Source of the DNA: Mesostigma viride
Lineage: Eukaryota; Streptophyta; Mesostigmatophyceae; Mesostigmatales; Mesostigmataceae
Assembly (NCBI GenBank): GCA_009746045.1
Contig: RPFO01000276.1
Coordinates: 3,153,922-3,217,921, forward strand
DNA length: 64,000 nucleotides
Direction of reading: 5' to 3'
Shown: positions 1 through 12,796 of the stretch, piece by piece
How positions within the stretch are numbered: position 1 is the first letter of the stretch
How the letters are laid out: every line of letters begins with the position of its first letter
Made by a program: the position numbers and the translations under genes
Notes under the pieces: generated by a model
The model's input: the letters and a program-made list of their open reading frames with translations, nothing else
Database searches by the model: none
What the model was told of the DNA's origin: nothing

Positions 1-1861
1 AATAGCTTGATCGGGAAAATTTATCAGCGTGTGCGCCTTAGAAAGACGAAGCGATTGTGATATTCCCGGCCGAATTGGGTGCCCACACGTGAAAGTTAAG
101 AGCGATCCGCGGTCAGCCATGGCTACCTAGTGGCTCGTGGCTCGTGGCTCGTGGCTCGTGCCCGCCAGGTTTGCCATTTGCATATGTCTCACCTAATATG
201 TCGATGACCTCCAGGCCGGGATGACATCGACACACGTACGCATAGGTCTTGTGTGGACAGCTTTGCGTAAATTAGACAGAGTGTGGCACGCCAAGGACCT
301 GGGCGCTGGCCGGCTACGGGATCTTTTCAAGGTTCTTGTTCTTACTATTCTGACCGATGGGGCGGAAGCAGGCCTGGACACTCACTGAATGTATGGCCAG
401 AGTCCAGATTGAATGGAACATATTTCGATGCTGAAGTATTTCTTGGGGGTAAAGTACGGCGAACAGGTCGCCAAGTGCTTGGCGGCGTTGTATGATGGGA
501 TGCCCCGCGTGTGCCTGATATTAGGCAGCGTAGAGTACAATTTGCTGGCCATCTAGCCTGTACGTACTGATTGCAGGTTGATACAGATCTACGAGGGCCC
601 TGCTGGTTCCTTGCGGACTGGCCAGCCCGGGAGATATCTTCTTACATGGTCAGGCCCTGCCAGGGTTAGGCGACGCGGTGGCAAAAATACCGCGATATGA
701 TTTTAGCTGACAAGCAGATCTCGAGCAAAGATGCTGCACATGTTGGCGTCATCCGCTCAACCCCTCTTACTCAGATATGGTCGGATATGCAGGATAAGCA
801 GCGTGTTGGGCGGACATTGTCAAAGACTACGAGGTCCCCCCCATGCAACTGTGGGTCCTATGAAATATAAAAAGCGTGGTAGGACATAGTTTGCGTGCAA
901 GATATTATTATTAGCTCGAGGCCTTACTCGAGGCCCATATTTTAGACGTAGTAGCTGTGGACGTACATACATGTACTTATTGACGTCTTGGGGAGATGTC
1001 CACTTTATCTTTTAATTGATGTCCCAATTATTAAAACTAACTGTGATTATGTGAGACCTGGGGCATTCGCCTTTCATGCAGCATTCATGCAGCATTCATA
1101 CACCAGGCTGGGAAAAAGAAATTCACAGATCTTCAGGGCAGGGCCGCTACGAACAGCGTGCAGCTCCCTAGGTACTCAAGGAATTCACAGTGGAGCAAGC
1201 AGTCCACTTTGCATGGGGTGTCCCAGCTGACTTTGCAGGGGCATTCCCAGGTGACATTGCAGGGGCATGCATGGAACATTGACACACAGAACAAGACAAG
1301 CACACAAGAGAAACCTGTTTGGAAAGTGGAATGAGCTAAGCACATGTGCAACATGGGTCCCTGTCAAGAACTAGCCGTTAGCTCAATACACACTGCACGC
1401 CACGCCAACAGTGGTGGGAAACTGAAGAAAAAGAAAAAGGAAAACGGCGGTCAACTTTTGTACATGAAGCAAAAAACTTTGTGGCAGACGCCAGTTTAGA
1501 CGGTGAGGTCCAAATTGGACGCATTCTGTTGGTAGACCATCTGATATAAGGTCAACGCACAACTGTGAGATGCATGCATATCGATCTGTGCATGCACAGT
1601 GTCAAGGCAACTAGTACATTGAGAGAGAAAACTATTCATCAACAAAGTTTCCAGTGCTGGCAGATTCATGCTTGGTATCATGCCTGTTGTGCACCAATAC
1701 CCCAGCAAGGTGCCACACTGCAATGCATAAGTACAAAGAATGATGGAAGTCACACATGGAGTGTCTAAAACAGACCCCATGGCCCACAAACAGCATGAAT
1801 GCCTCCACATCCATTGATGGGCCAGCGACCCTAGATATCTATCGACAATCATTCCATGCTC
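1..1861. other. Region without a supported gene
   Basis: I see no coding exon with convincing splice sites here. A short tandem GGCTCGT-type repeat lies at about 129-161, and a CATGCAGCATT-type repeat at about 1075-1100. The stretch lies beyond the 3' end of the LMF gene, which ends at 1862 on the minus strand, so part of it should be that gene's 3' UTR and terminator. No clear poly(A) signal could be fixed. Confidence 0.5.
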
Positions 1862-4800
1862 TCATTCCCGCTTGGGGCGTGCTAGCCATCGGCCACTATT
1901 GCCGCGGCTTTCTAGGAGAAGCGTCTCCAGTACTACAATGGTGATGCAATATTCGCCCAGTGCGAGCAGCAGAGCCAGCACAACACCACCCGCCAACGCC
2001 ACCCAGAACCCGACTGGCCATGCTAGCGACGCTGCCAGCCGGTCCAGCGCAGGCGAGGAGGCGCTGAGGAGCTGGCGGAACTCCTTTGGCGCGGCCTTGC
2101 CTTTGTTGCCAAAATTAGCCATGAATGACATCAGGGAAGTGTTGTTGAGACCGATTGGTCCCAAGTACTCCCCCCTGCATAGGAAAGGTGCCATAGGACA
2201 ACAGAAATAATTGTGCAAGGCTGTTAAACAGATGCGACTATAGAAGAAAAAGTTTGGCAGTACCTTCCCATCTGCAAACCTCACCAAAAGCAGCACGCAG
2301 CTGGTAGCTGCCTCTCTTTCACACAGCGCGGTGTCTTGTCGCAACCATAAAAATACCATGCACCATGAAAATACAACACCATGCATGGTATAATTCTCAA
2401 CAATGGCTGTGAGCTTGGCAAAAACCAGGCCTCAGGTGGCAAGAAACCAAAGGCGCGAAATCGCAGGAAGCACAAGTACCGAAACCCGGCAAGAACTGGG
2501 TAGAGGCCCATCGATATACTGTGCATGGATATACTGTGCATGCATATACTGTGCATGCATATACTGAGCTACATATCGCAATTCGCGGTACGTCCGCACA
2601 ATTACAGTCAACACCTGTCAGTGCACGTGTTGAGTCTGCATCTACTCTGCCGCATCTCCCCACGTCGGACCCACTCACCAACAATGGCGCTAGGAGGCAT
2701 GCAGGCGCGGTACGGCAAACCCAACGACCATGTGTTGCGTTTCCATGACTTGATTGCAAACCCAATTAATCAAGAATCTCCAACCGCCAGTGCATCGCAT
2801 GTAGATCACGTTCTAGTGCCAAGAGCAGCAGTAGAATAATAGCACGCCCACTGGGTCATCCAACTAGTAGCTTTATAGCATACTAAGAGCATGGGGGTAG
2901 CAGTTGTTGTTTAAGAATATGGGGTAAAAGGTTGTTGTTATTGAGCTGGCCAGCTCTGCCTGCTTGCCACGTACATTCTTCCCTCGTGCTTAATTTCGCG
3001 ATGCCGCACGTGCTCGCTGTGATTTATGAAGTTCCCAACAGTGTAACTTGTTACCCTAGTGTCAAAAGACATGCGTTGACACTCCGGCACGTATTTATCC
3101 ACCAGGATCCAGTGGCTTACTACCACCACTAGATAATAAAATGTAAGCCAGTGGCCCATACTTTACTATCTTCTTTCATAGTCATGATATCGTCGTCTAC
3201 ACCACATTAATAGTATCTTACATTGATCTTATTGATGTTCACGATGGCACATGCAGTCACCATGTACAGCATGCGCCTACGCACCGGTACGTGCGCGTCC
3301 ACCAGGCACCGCCAGCGGACGCGTTTGAGTGAGGCTCTGTAAAGTCGTAGTGGTACAGCTGCATGCGCAGCGCCTTGGGCGGCTGGGCCACGGGGAAGGG
3401 GAGCCGTGTCGTGTCCAGCAGATCCACGGCTGCAGGTGCTCCCTGGCAGGTAGATGATGGCGGAAGGTACACAGGGATGTGTGCCATGAAGGTTGCGCGG
3501 TTGAGAAAATTACGGTTTATACAGAAACCACGGCACGGCCAGCGGGGTCATGCCACATATCAACCTGCTTGCATGCAGCGTGCTGTCACTAGTTTGTTTA
3601 CCCCCTCCTGCAGGGGGGTCATTTGTCTGACACTAGTGACATGCAGGTGATGAAAGGTGGACCAGAGGAGGAACGGGGACTTCGTTGGGCAACCAAGATA
3701 GTGAACGGAGAATGCAGCATGCCCTGAGGTGGATGAGCATTCCTTGGGGCATCGCAACCCGCAGTCACTGTAGCGTTGCCACCAGGTTGGGAAGACACAA
3801 GGAAACCTGACGCCCATCGACGGGTCTGCTACGTGAGGCTGATACTGTTAGATCAGTATCAGAGACTATCAGTATCAGGGACTATCAGTATCAGGGACTA
3901 TCAGTATCAGGGACTATCAGAATCAGAGACTATCAGAATCAGAGACTATGTAGTATCACACGTACTACTAGTCTGCCACATGAGACTAATACTCTTATAA
4001 CAATGCGCCACCTCCCCGCTATTTTGCCTCCACTTGGGATACTGTACTCAGCACCACTTGGAAAACTGTACTCGGCACCACTTGGAAAACTGTACTCGGC
4101 ACCACTTGGAAAACTGTACTCGGCACCCCTTGGAAAACTGTACTCGGCACCCACCCCTTATTGGGCCTAAGTTTTGCATTCGTCACCGACTGTGCCAAGC
4201 ACTGTCGTCTGTCGTGCCGTACTGCGTACGTGCAAGCAAGTCGTGGCCAAACACCCACAAACTGGAGCACGCAACATGACCCATGACCCATGACCCATCC
4301 ACCACAAGGAGCAGGGCATACCTGGAGGATGCGCCCCAGCAGCATCAGCAGCCACGGATTATTCTGTGGGAAGCAAGCAAGCCGTGCAAAAACCACGCAT
4401 TATAAACGTTTATTCCACAGCAAGCCACATTACACCCCGTCAACCCCATGCTAACAGCCTCATGCGGCACTCAGCTACAACAACTAACTCGAAAGATGGC
4501 CCCCCAACCCCGCTAGCCTTAGCAAACCTGAGGGCCAGCTTGGGGAGAGTCGTGACATCGACAACATCGTCAGGGCCTGTGCATGGCTGCGTGGTGGACA
4601 CTTTCTCCCACACATAGACATCGACAAAGCCCTCGTTCACAAGATGCCGCCAATACGCGGATGGCGGTGCGTGATGAGATATCGCTGCCACGCCACACCC
4701 CACCCGGCCAACTTTGTACACGCTGACCAACAGGCCGACAAGTGCTCCGACGAACTCAAGGAAGGCTTTCCCGGGAGCAGGCCGCGCACCAGCGGAATGA

Positions 4801-7800
4801 TGGTCCGCACACAAAGTAGACAATGGGTTGTCATGGCAAATGCAAGTCTGGGCGTGACGGCATGGGCGTGGTCACAGGGGGGCACGGGATCCATGATGGT
4901 GGATGGTGACAGCCACAGCAGAGGGGTCCATGGTGGCTGTGCAAGCGCAAGCATGAGCAAAAGCAAGTACAGATGCAAGGATCATGGATCATGACGTGAG
5001 CGCACCCCATACCTGATAGCGGCCCAATGCTGCCCATCGTTCGTCGACATCATCATCACGAACCCCACAGGAGCCGCGCCATGGGCAGCCACGAGCAGAG
5101 CAGTGGTAGTGGCGCGGTGCGACCGTTTGGGAGGAAGGGGGCAGAAAGGGCACGGATGCCAGAACGGTGGTGATGTTTTACTGGGGAAGATGGCCGTGTT
5201 CAAGTGGCAAAGAAGAGCTCCAGGCCATAGGTGTTGGGGGGTATGACCAGCGAAGTACGGCCCTTCGGGTCAAACCCTACCCGTTTATCCAAGGCTTTCA
5301 TCCAGGCATACTAACATTTCATCAAGGCAGAGAGTAGCTGAGTTCACTAGCAGATACTATAAATAGTGACGGAACCTTTTTGCCGTTCGGGCAATCAGGT
5401 CCGTTACTATTTACCCGGCCAAAACTACTCGCTGGTATCTATTCCTCGTTAAGTTCACGTTAAAGTGGCGCGGAATTGATACCAGCGAGCGGTTTACACC
5501 GGGTAAATAGTAACGGACCTAATTGCCCGAGTGGCAAAAAGGTTCCGTCACTATTAATAGTAACTCTAGTGGCTCGTCCATGACCCGCAAATATACATGT
5601 TGGGGCCATGGCACTTTCACGTTCCATGTGAAGCTGCGAGATGAGCGTTCCAGCCATGAATGAGCTCGGAAGGTACTTTGCAATATGGCCCGCGCCTGGA
5701 ACTTGTACTTTGGCCTTAATACCCAACCATGCCTCCGGTATAATCCCTCGGACGACTTCTGACCAGGAGTTAACTCTATGGGTGTTGGATGAACCCACGA
5801 CCCATCCCCATGTGAGTGTGTCGCACGACAAACAAAACAGGCCGCCAACTAGCCCTTCTGGCATACCACTCGTGTGCATATCTGGTAGACACAACAATGC
5901 AAGGCTGATATCAGAGCACAGAAGCTCCCCGGCCGTGTTTCTTCTACCACACTTACAATAAGAAAAAAACGAAAATGAATGAAGGATGCTTCTACAAGGA
6001 CCATAAGTACAGAGTAAATTGCCAAACATCCGCAGCATGCGACCGCAGGTTGGAAACAAGTGCTTCGTGTTGTTGGGGCAAAGCTGGCCCAACAGGCATG
6101 GCCACAACAAGAAGCGGGCGGTGCGTACCTGCAAACCACATTTGCCTGGAAAGGTAGCGCCGAGGCAAGCGAGGGTCGTCCCATATTCGTTCGTCCAAAT
6201 GTCCAGGGAAATGGCGAGATGAATCCAATCGCACCACACACACGCCCCCCCCCCCGCCCCCCCGCCCCCCCGCCCCCCCGCCCCCCCGCCCACTCAGGAA
6301 CACAGGAACACAGGAACACAGATGCACAGAACGTTTTGTGAGGGTTAGAGAGCTCACATGCCATGCCCTGTGGCATTGCAACAACCATGCAGCGTCATGT
6401 TGGCTCCATTTCGCCAAACGCGGCATCGAGCATCTCGCGATGACTGACCGGCCAGGCACGCAGGAGAAGCAAAAAGGGGGCCAGTGGGTGTACTATGTGA
6501 GTTGCTTTAGGCAGTGTGCCCACATCCAGACGGCACGCATGGCGATCAAGCCATGTGCGATGAAGACGGGACGCATGGATCACACAAGATGGGAGCAGCA
6601 AGCGCCGCTCGGCATAAGAAAGATGTGTTGTGGTGGCATGCTACCTGCGGGAAACTGAGAGGCGATGCTGGGGAGCCCACCGCCAAGCAGTTCAGGCATG
6701 TGCTAGCATTAGTGATGTAAATTATGGATTCACCCACCAGTCGAGACGTGGCTGGTGCGGCGCCGCGATCGGTGGAGCGCGCGTGACATCACCGGGCTGT
6801 AATAGGAGACAGTCGCAGAAGAGACCAGACGGGTTGTGGTGGATGATGAAAGTGGGGTGTTGTAGGGCGGCGGCACAAGGACACCCCAATTTTGTCAGGT
6901 ACCCATGCACAGGAAAAGAGGCACCCTGCCATCGGTAAGTCAGCATGCACGGCATGCAAGGCATGCAAGGCAAGCAGGTGCTGAGGTACACACCAAACGA
7001 ATGTCACGAACACTGCATGCCTGTCCATCGCAGCCTGCCAGATGTCAGCCAACCCACGACCAGCCGCCCAGTGTCACCCTGCATCTAGCAGAACCATTCC
7101 CATTCAGCGCCTCCCAGAGATGCCGTTGACCAGGGGCTCTTTTGCCCCCATTCCACCCCCATGCCACCCTTTACCCCCCGTCACCCGACCCCGTTTGCCA
7201 CGTGCGTGCCTGTTCGATCTTGCCCCTGGCGGCCACACAACAATCTGAATGACCACATCATGGTTGCCACCGGTAGGGCTGCAGGGGCATGGTTCCAAAG
7301 TCAACCGTGCGATTGCTACCCTTAACCTTGCTGAGGAGACCGCGTCATTTCCAACCTTCAGGCAGGCGGCACATACTCCACCGCCCCTCCCCCCCTTGCC
7401 TTGTAGCGGAACTCGTAGGGCCGCCACGTGGACATGTCGTTGCTCCCCTCGATGATGATCTCAGGGCGCGCGACGGTGCCATGTGGCCCCACGCCGGTCA
7501 TATGGCGGAACAAGCCGTACGCGTTGGCCACGTGCAGCCTGGCAAGGAGACCGAACATGGACAAGAACAGCATGCCCGGTCAGGTGCGCACAAGCGGGAT
7601 TCATTAAACCAAGTACAAGTGCGCATGTGCGTCATGCGATTTACCCACGCGATAGTCCAACTGGTCCATCTATACAAACATGGCTCACAAGGAGGGGAAT
7701 TCCCAGTGTTGTGCCTCGCGTGCAGATGGCGCGTGTTCTAGCCTCCCTTTGAGCATGGCACACGCACAAACCAGCCGCGCAAAACCATGCGCAAGCTGCG

Positions 7801-10800
7801 ACCTGCACAAAGGGGTAGATGGTCTCCACTCTGACATGCGCTCATAGACTTGGTTCGCCTGCATGGAAAGACGCATGCCCCAGCAGGTCGTACACAAGGC
7901 CACCGGATCTCGAATTCCCAGACCCCCACCATCGTTCTATGCCTGCGGGCATGACCAGGTCAGGAGCCATTAAAAAAAAAGGCCTTGCAGTGACAAGCTG
8001 CACAGCACCGACCCTGCAAGGCAGAGACCCTTTACAAAGGCAGCCACCTCCCCCCTTGCACATGGTAGCAAAACCAAACGATGATTGCATGAATATTGGT
8101 GCTGGCATGAAACACCCAAGATTGCAAGCATACAATCTTGCAACACCGCGGGCTACTACTGGCGTCAAACACCCAAGCACACGGCCATGCACCCCAGCGA
8201 GCCGCGACTGGCGTCAAAACACCCAAGCACACGGCCATGCACCCCAGCGAGCCGCGACTGGCGTAAAAACATCCAAGCACACGGCCATGCACCCCAGCGA
8301 GCCGCGACTGGCATCAAAACACCCAAGCACACGGCCATGCACCCCAGCGAGCCGCGACTGGCGTCAAAACACCCAAGCACACGGCCATGCACCCCAGCGA
8401 GCCGCGACTGGCGTCAAAACACCCAAGCACACGGCCATGCACCCCAGCGAGCCGCGACTGGCGTCATCACCTGGAAGCCGTTGTCTGCAGGTAGTGGGGG
8501 GCAGGTGGCAGCAGAGACTTTTCCACCACGGAGGGTGGGCAGATGGACATGAAGGGGCGCGCCGCAACCGACAACCTGCGGTTGCAAGCAGCCAGCAGAA
8601 CGTCCACAAAGCGGGATGAGAAACCACACAGGCCATCAAGACAAGGGGGTGTGGCATACCAGGGACAGGAGAAGGGCCATGGAACTATCACGACAAGCAG
8701 CGGTAATGATGCGCAGGCTTGTTCACAGCAGGGGTGGGGTGGAGTGCACAGAAGCCGTATGTGCTTGTGCTGAGATTCTTCTATGGGGGACAGCTGCCAG
8801 TAGAAGCGTCGGCAAAAGTCGCATCAAAATGCATCATTGCCCGTACGTTGCTATGAAAAACGCTCGGTCTACACACCTATTGTCTGCAACCACATGCCTA
8901 CGTTTTCTACCTGCACGAGCCACTCGCTCGTTGACAAGATTGCTTCCAAATCGCTGCATCGCCAAGAGCTAGGCGAGCGCATAATGGGTTGCATGTTTGC
9001 AAGCGTGGACGCAGCAAGGCAGGCAGTGGGCCAGCAGGACCAGGACTGGTAGCCAGCAACCTACATACTGCCAACGCACAGGGCATTCTTAGACTAACAT
9101 AGGTGAGATGTTCAATGCCCAGCATCCGTAAAACCCTACATCGGGCGGACCATGGAATGTTGGCTGGGATGTTTACAACTTTATCTTTTATGAAGCTTTT
9201 TCAAGTTGGAAACACTCTTATGCTCCTGATTCGGTCAAAAAAACATGTCACATGGAAGGGCACCAGACCAGCAGCGCACAAAACGTGCAGGAGAGCACTT
9301 GGCATTTGACAATGGTACAGGGTGCCATGGGCCGGGCAGAGAGCTCCTGCTGCAAAGCAGATTCTCCGGCGCATCCAGGCAATTAAGGGCACGTCTGGTG
9401 GGGTCATCAGGGAATTGAATCTCCGTTGGGTTGTGATGCGTGCCAGCACAGCTGGGCACTTCTCAACAGCAAAGGGTTCACGTGGAGGAGGCATCTTCCT
9501 GGTGAAAACAATGCCATTAAGGAACGCTGAACGACAATTGTTAGCAAGCAATAAGATTCTAGAGCATGCCTGAGCGTGGGACACTCACATGATCAAGCCC
9601 AGGACAGTGGCAGCAACCTGGAATGCTATCTTCAGGGTGGTGCTGAGGACGGACAGGGATCCCCGCTTGCGCGCAATCTGCACGGGAAAACCCCAGCAGC
9701 AGGAATACAGCAGGGATGGGACACCTGCGAGCCATGCATGGGTCTTGGTAGAGGCTTGAATCGCTGCCGTTGGGTACAAGGGGCGTGGTACGATTGTCAT
9801 GGCAGCGCAAGTCTCATCCACAGGCGCGATCGAGACAACGGGGGAAGTCTCTTCTTCGACTTGCCACGGAACAAGATGTCATTATTGCAAACGATGGGAG
9901 ATGGGCTGCAACAGCCATACGGTGGAATCACCGCCAAGAAATGAACGTGGATGTCAATGGATGGTGCATCGTTTCCATGGCCTGATGTCCCTGGCGCACC
10001 AAGCCTTGCCATCTGAACAGAATGTGTCGTACCTCCCGTGCCGTGACGGCAACCGGCAGAAGCACGAAGACGATGACGAGGTAATCAAACGTCCACCGCA
10101 TGAGCCACGCAACCCAGGCATCCATTTGTGCGACTGTTGGCACGCACACCCAGGGACAAGCAAGAAGAAACCACGACACACATGGTTGGCACGCGCACCC
10201 ACGAACAGGCAAGAAGAGACCACAACAATAACGTTGGCACGCACGCCCAGGAACAGGCAAGAAGCGACCACAACACCAACGTTGGCACGCACGCCCAGGA
10301 ACAAGCAAGAAGCGACCACAACACAAACGTTGGCACGCACGACCAGGAACAGGCAAGAAGCGACCACAACACACACGTTGGCACGCACGCCCAGGAACAG
10401 GCAAGAAGAGACCACAACACTAACGTTGGCACGCACGCCCAGGAACAGGCAAGAAGAGACCACAACACTAACGTTGGCACGCACACCCAGGAACAGGCAA
10501 GAAGCGACCACAACACCAACGTTGGCACGCACGACCAGGAACAGGCAAGAAGCGACCACAACACACACGTTGGCACGCACGCCCAGGAACAGGCAAGAAG
10601 AGACCACAACACAAACGTTGGCACGCACGCCCAGGAACAGGCAAGAAGCGACCACAACACAAATGTTGGCACGCACGACCAGGAACAAGCTGGAAGAAAC
10701 CACCCTACCAATCATGCTGGCTAAGAAATGGTGCATCACGCCCCTCCAAAAGAGGTGGAGTGCAGAGGCCAGGATCAAGTGACGAAACAAGCTTCGATTG

Positions 10801-12764
10801 AAGAAAAAAGGATAGACGAGCACCCAAAATCTTGCGACTTCACAAGTCATAGTAGTCAAGTAGTTTGTGAGCTAACGCTCGTATTACCTTGTGCTACATA
10901 GTGCATAGGGTCAGGGTGCATGCCGCTAGCTTTAGAAACATTTTGTAAAAAACATTTCTCTGCCACAGATAACCCCTCCTCCCCATGGTTGGGGAATTTT
11001 TAGGATGACGGCTGGCCAACCTGTGTTTCATGACTGCCCCCCCCCCCATTTTTAAGGGACGGGGACGGCCAGCTTAGGGTATCTGCTGGCGTCCCCAAGT
11101 TTGTGTCATTAGCTCATAGTCGTGACTAGCTACTGCAGCGTACGTATGCACTAACTTGTACACATGTTTGTGTCATTAGCTCATAGTCATGACTAGCTAC
11201 TGGAGCGTACGTCTTCACTAACTTGTACACATGTTTGTGTCATTAGCTCATAGTCATAACTAGCTACTGGAGTGTACGTATTCACTAACTTGTGCACATG
11301 TTTGTGTCATTAGCTCATAGTCATAACTAGCTACTGGAGTGTACGTATTCACTAACTTGTGCACATGTTTGTGTCATTGGCTCATAGTCATAACTAGCTA
11401 CTGGAACGTACGTATTCACTAACTTGTGCATATGTAGCCATTAGCTCATAGTCATAACAAGCTACTGGGGCGTACGTATGCACTAACTTGTACACATGTT
11501 TGTGTCATTAGCTCATAGTCATGACTAGCTACTGGAGCGTACGTCTTCACTAACTTGTACACATGTTTGTGTCATTAGCTCATAGTCATAACTAGCTACT
11601 GGAGTGTACGTATTCACTAACTTGTGCACATGTTTGTGTCATTAGCTCATAGTCATAACTAGCTACTGGAGTGTACGTATTCACTAACTTGTGCACATGT
11701 TTGTGTCATTAGCTCATAGTCATAACTAGCTACTGGAGCGTATGTATTTACTTGTGCACATGTTTGTGTCATTAGCTCATAGTCATAACTAGCTACTGGA
11801 GCGTACGTCTTCACTAACTTGTACACATGTTTGTGTCATTAGCTCATAGTCATAACTAGCTACTGGAGTGTACGTATTCACTAACTTGTGCACATGTTTG
11901 TGTCATTAGCTCATAGTCACAACTAGCTACTGGAGTGTACGTATTCACTAACTTGTGCACATGTTTGTGTCATTAGCTCATAGTCATAACTAGCTACTGG
12001 AGCGTATGTATTTACTTGTGCACATGTTTGTGTCATTAGCTCATAGTCATAACTAGCTACTGGAGCGTACATATGCACTAACTTGTACACATGTAGTCAC
12101 TGCGCATGGGGCCGAGCGGTGGGCCGTAGCCACACGGGTGCGCGCGCATATTATATTGCAAACGTTCTATTTACAAATTCTTTGTGACCATGTCCATGCC
12201 CCACAGCTGTTGCAGGACATCCGTGCCTCAGGCCGCGCTACATGACCTGGGGATGAAAGTACTTGGAAGTTGGAGCACCCGGATCCCTGTCGGTGACCAC
12301 GGTCCAGGTTGCGCCAAGTCTGCTCACCCAGGCCTAGGATGGATGCGGAATGGGAAACAGAGCCCACAAAACTTGCGGCAATAGGCAACTGCCCCGGCAT
12401 GCTCCACCCCACATGAGCACACCCCTCCCGCCTCCCCATCCGCTCACCTGTGAACGCGAGGCTGATCTGCCAGTCACCCTCCTTCATGCCCCGGATGTCG
12501 CCCCCCTGGCCGGCGCCCCCCTTGACATGTCGCTCCAGCCGGAACATGACCGCAGTGGAGGCCAGCAACAGGCCGAGAGTCACCACCCAGGCCGCCCGCG
12601 CCGCCAGGTTGCTTGTCTTGTCATCCTTGTCGTTCTCGCTGACGCTGGATGCTCCGCCACCGCTCGCCTCGCACGCCGCTTTCGCCCCAGAGCTCTGGGT
12701 CCCTGCTGGTCTCGGGTCCGCCTGGGCAGCATGGCTTGACGCGGCTGCTGTTTCCTGTACATGC

Positions 12765-12796
<32 letters not shown>

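Noticed and set aside
9201-9584. Minus-strand frame between LMF exons, considered as an additional exon
   Set aside because: The flanking exons (9589 and 8575) join in phase and match the family order without it.
10140-10692. CRISPR-like regular repeats
   Set aside because: The units are contiguous with no unique spacers; the sequence is eukaryotic. The same holds for the other arrays.
9954-10859. Long frames over the 48-bp array
   Set aside because: The unit length is a multiple of three; only 10033-10133 on the minus strand is a real exon.
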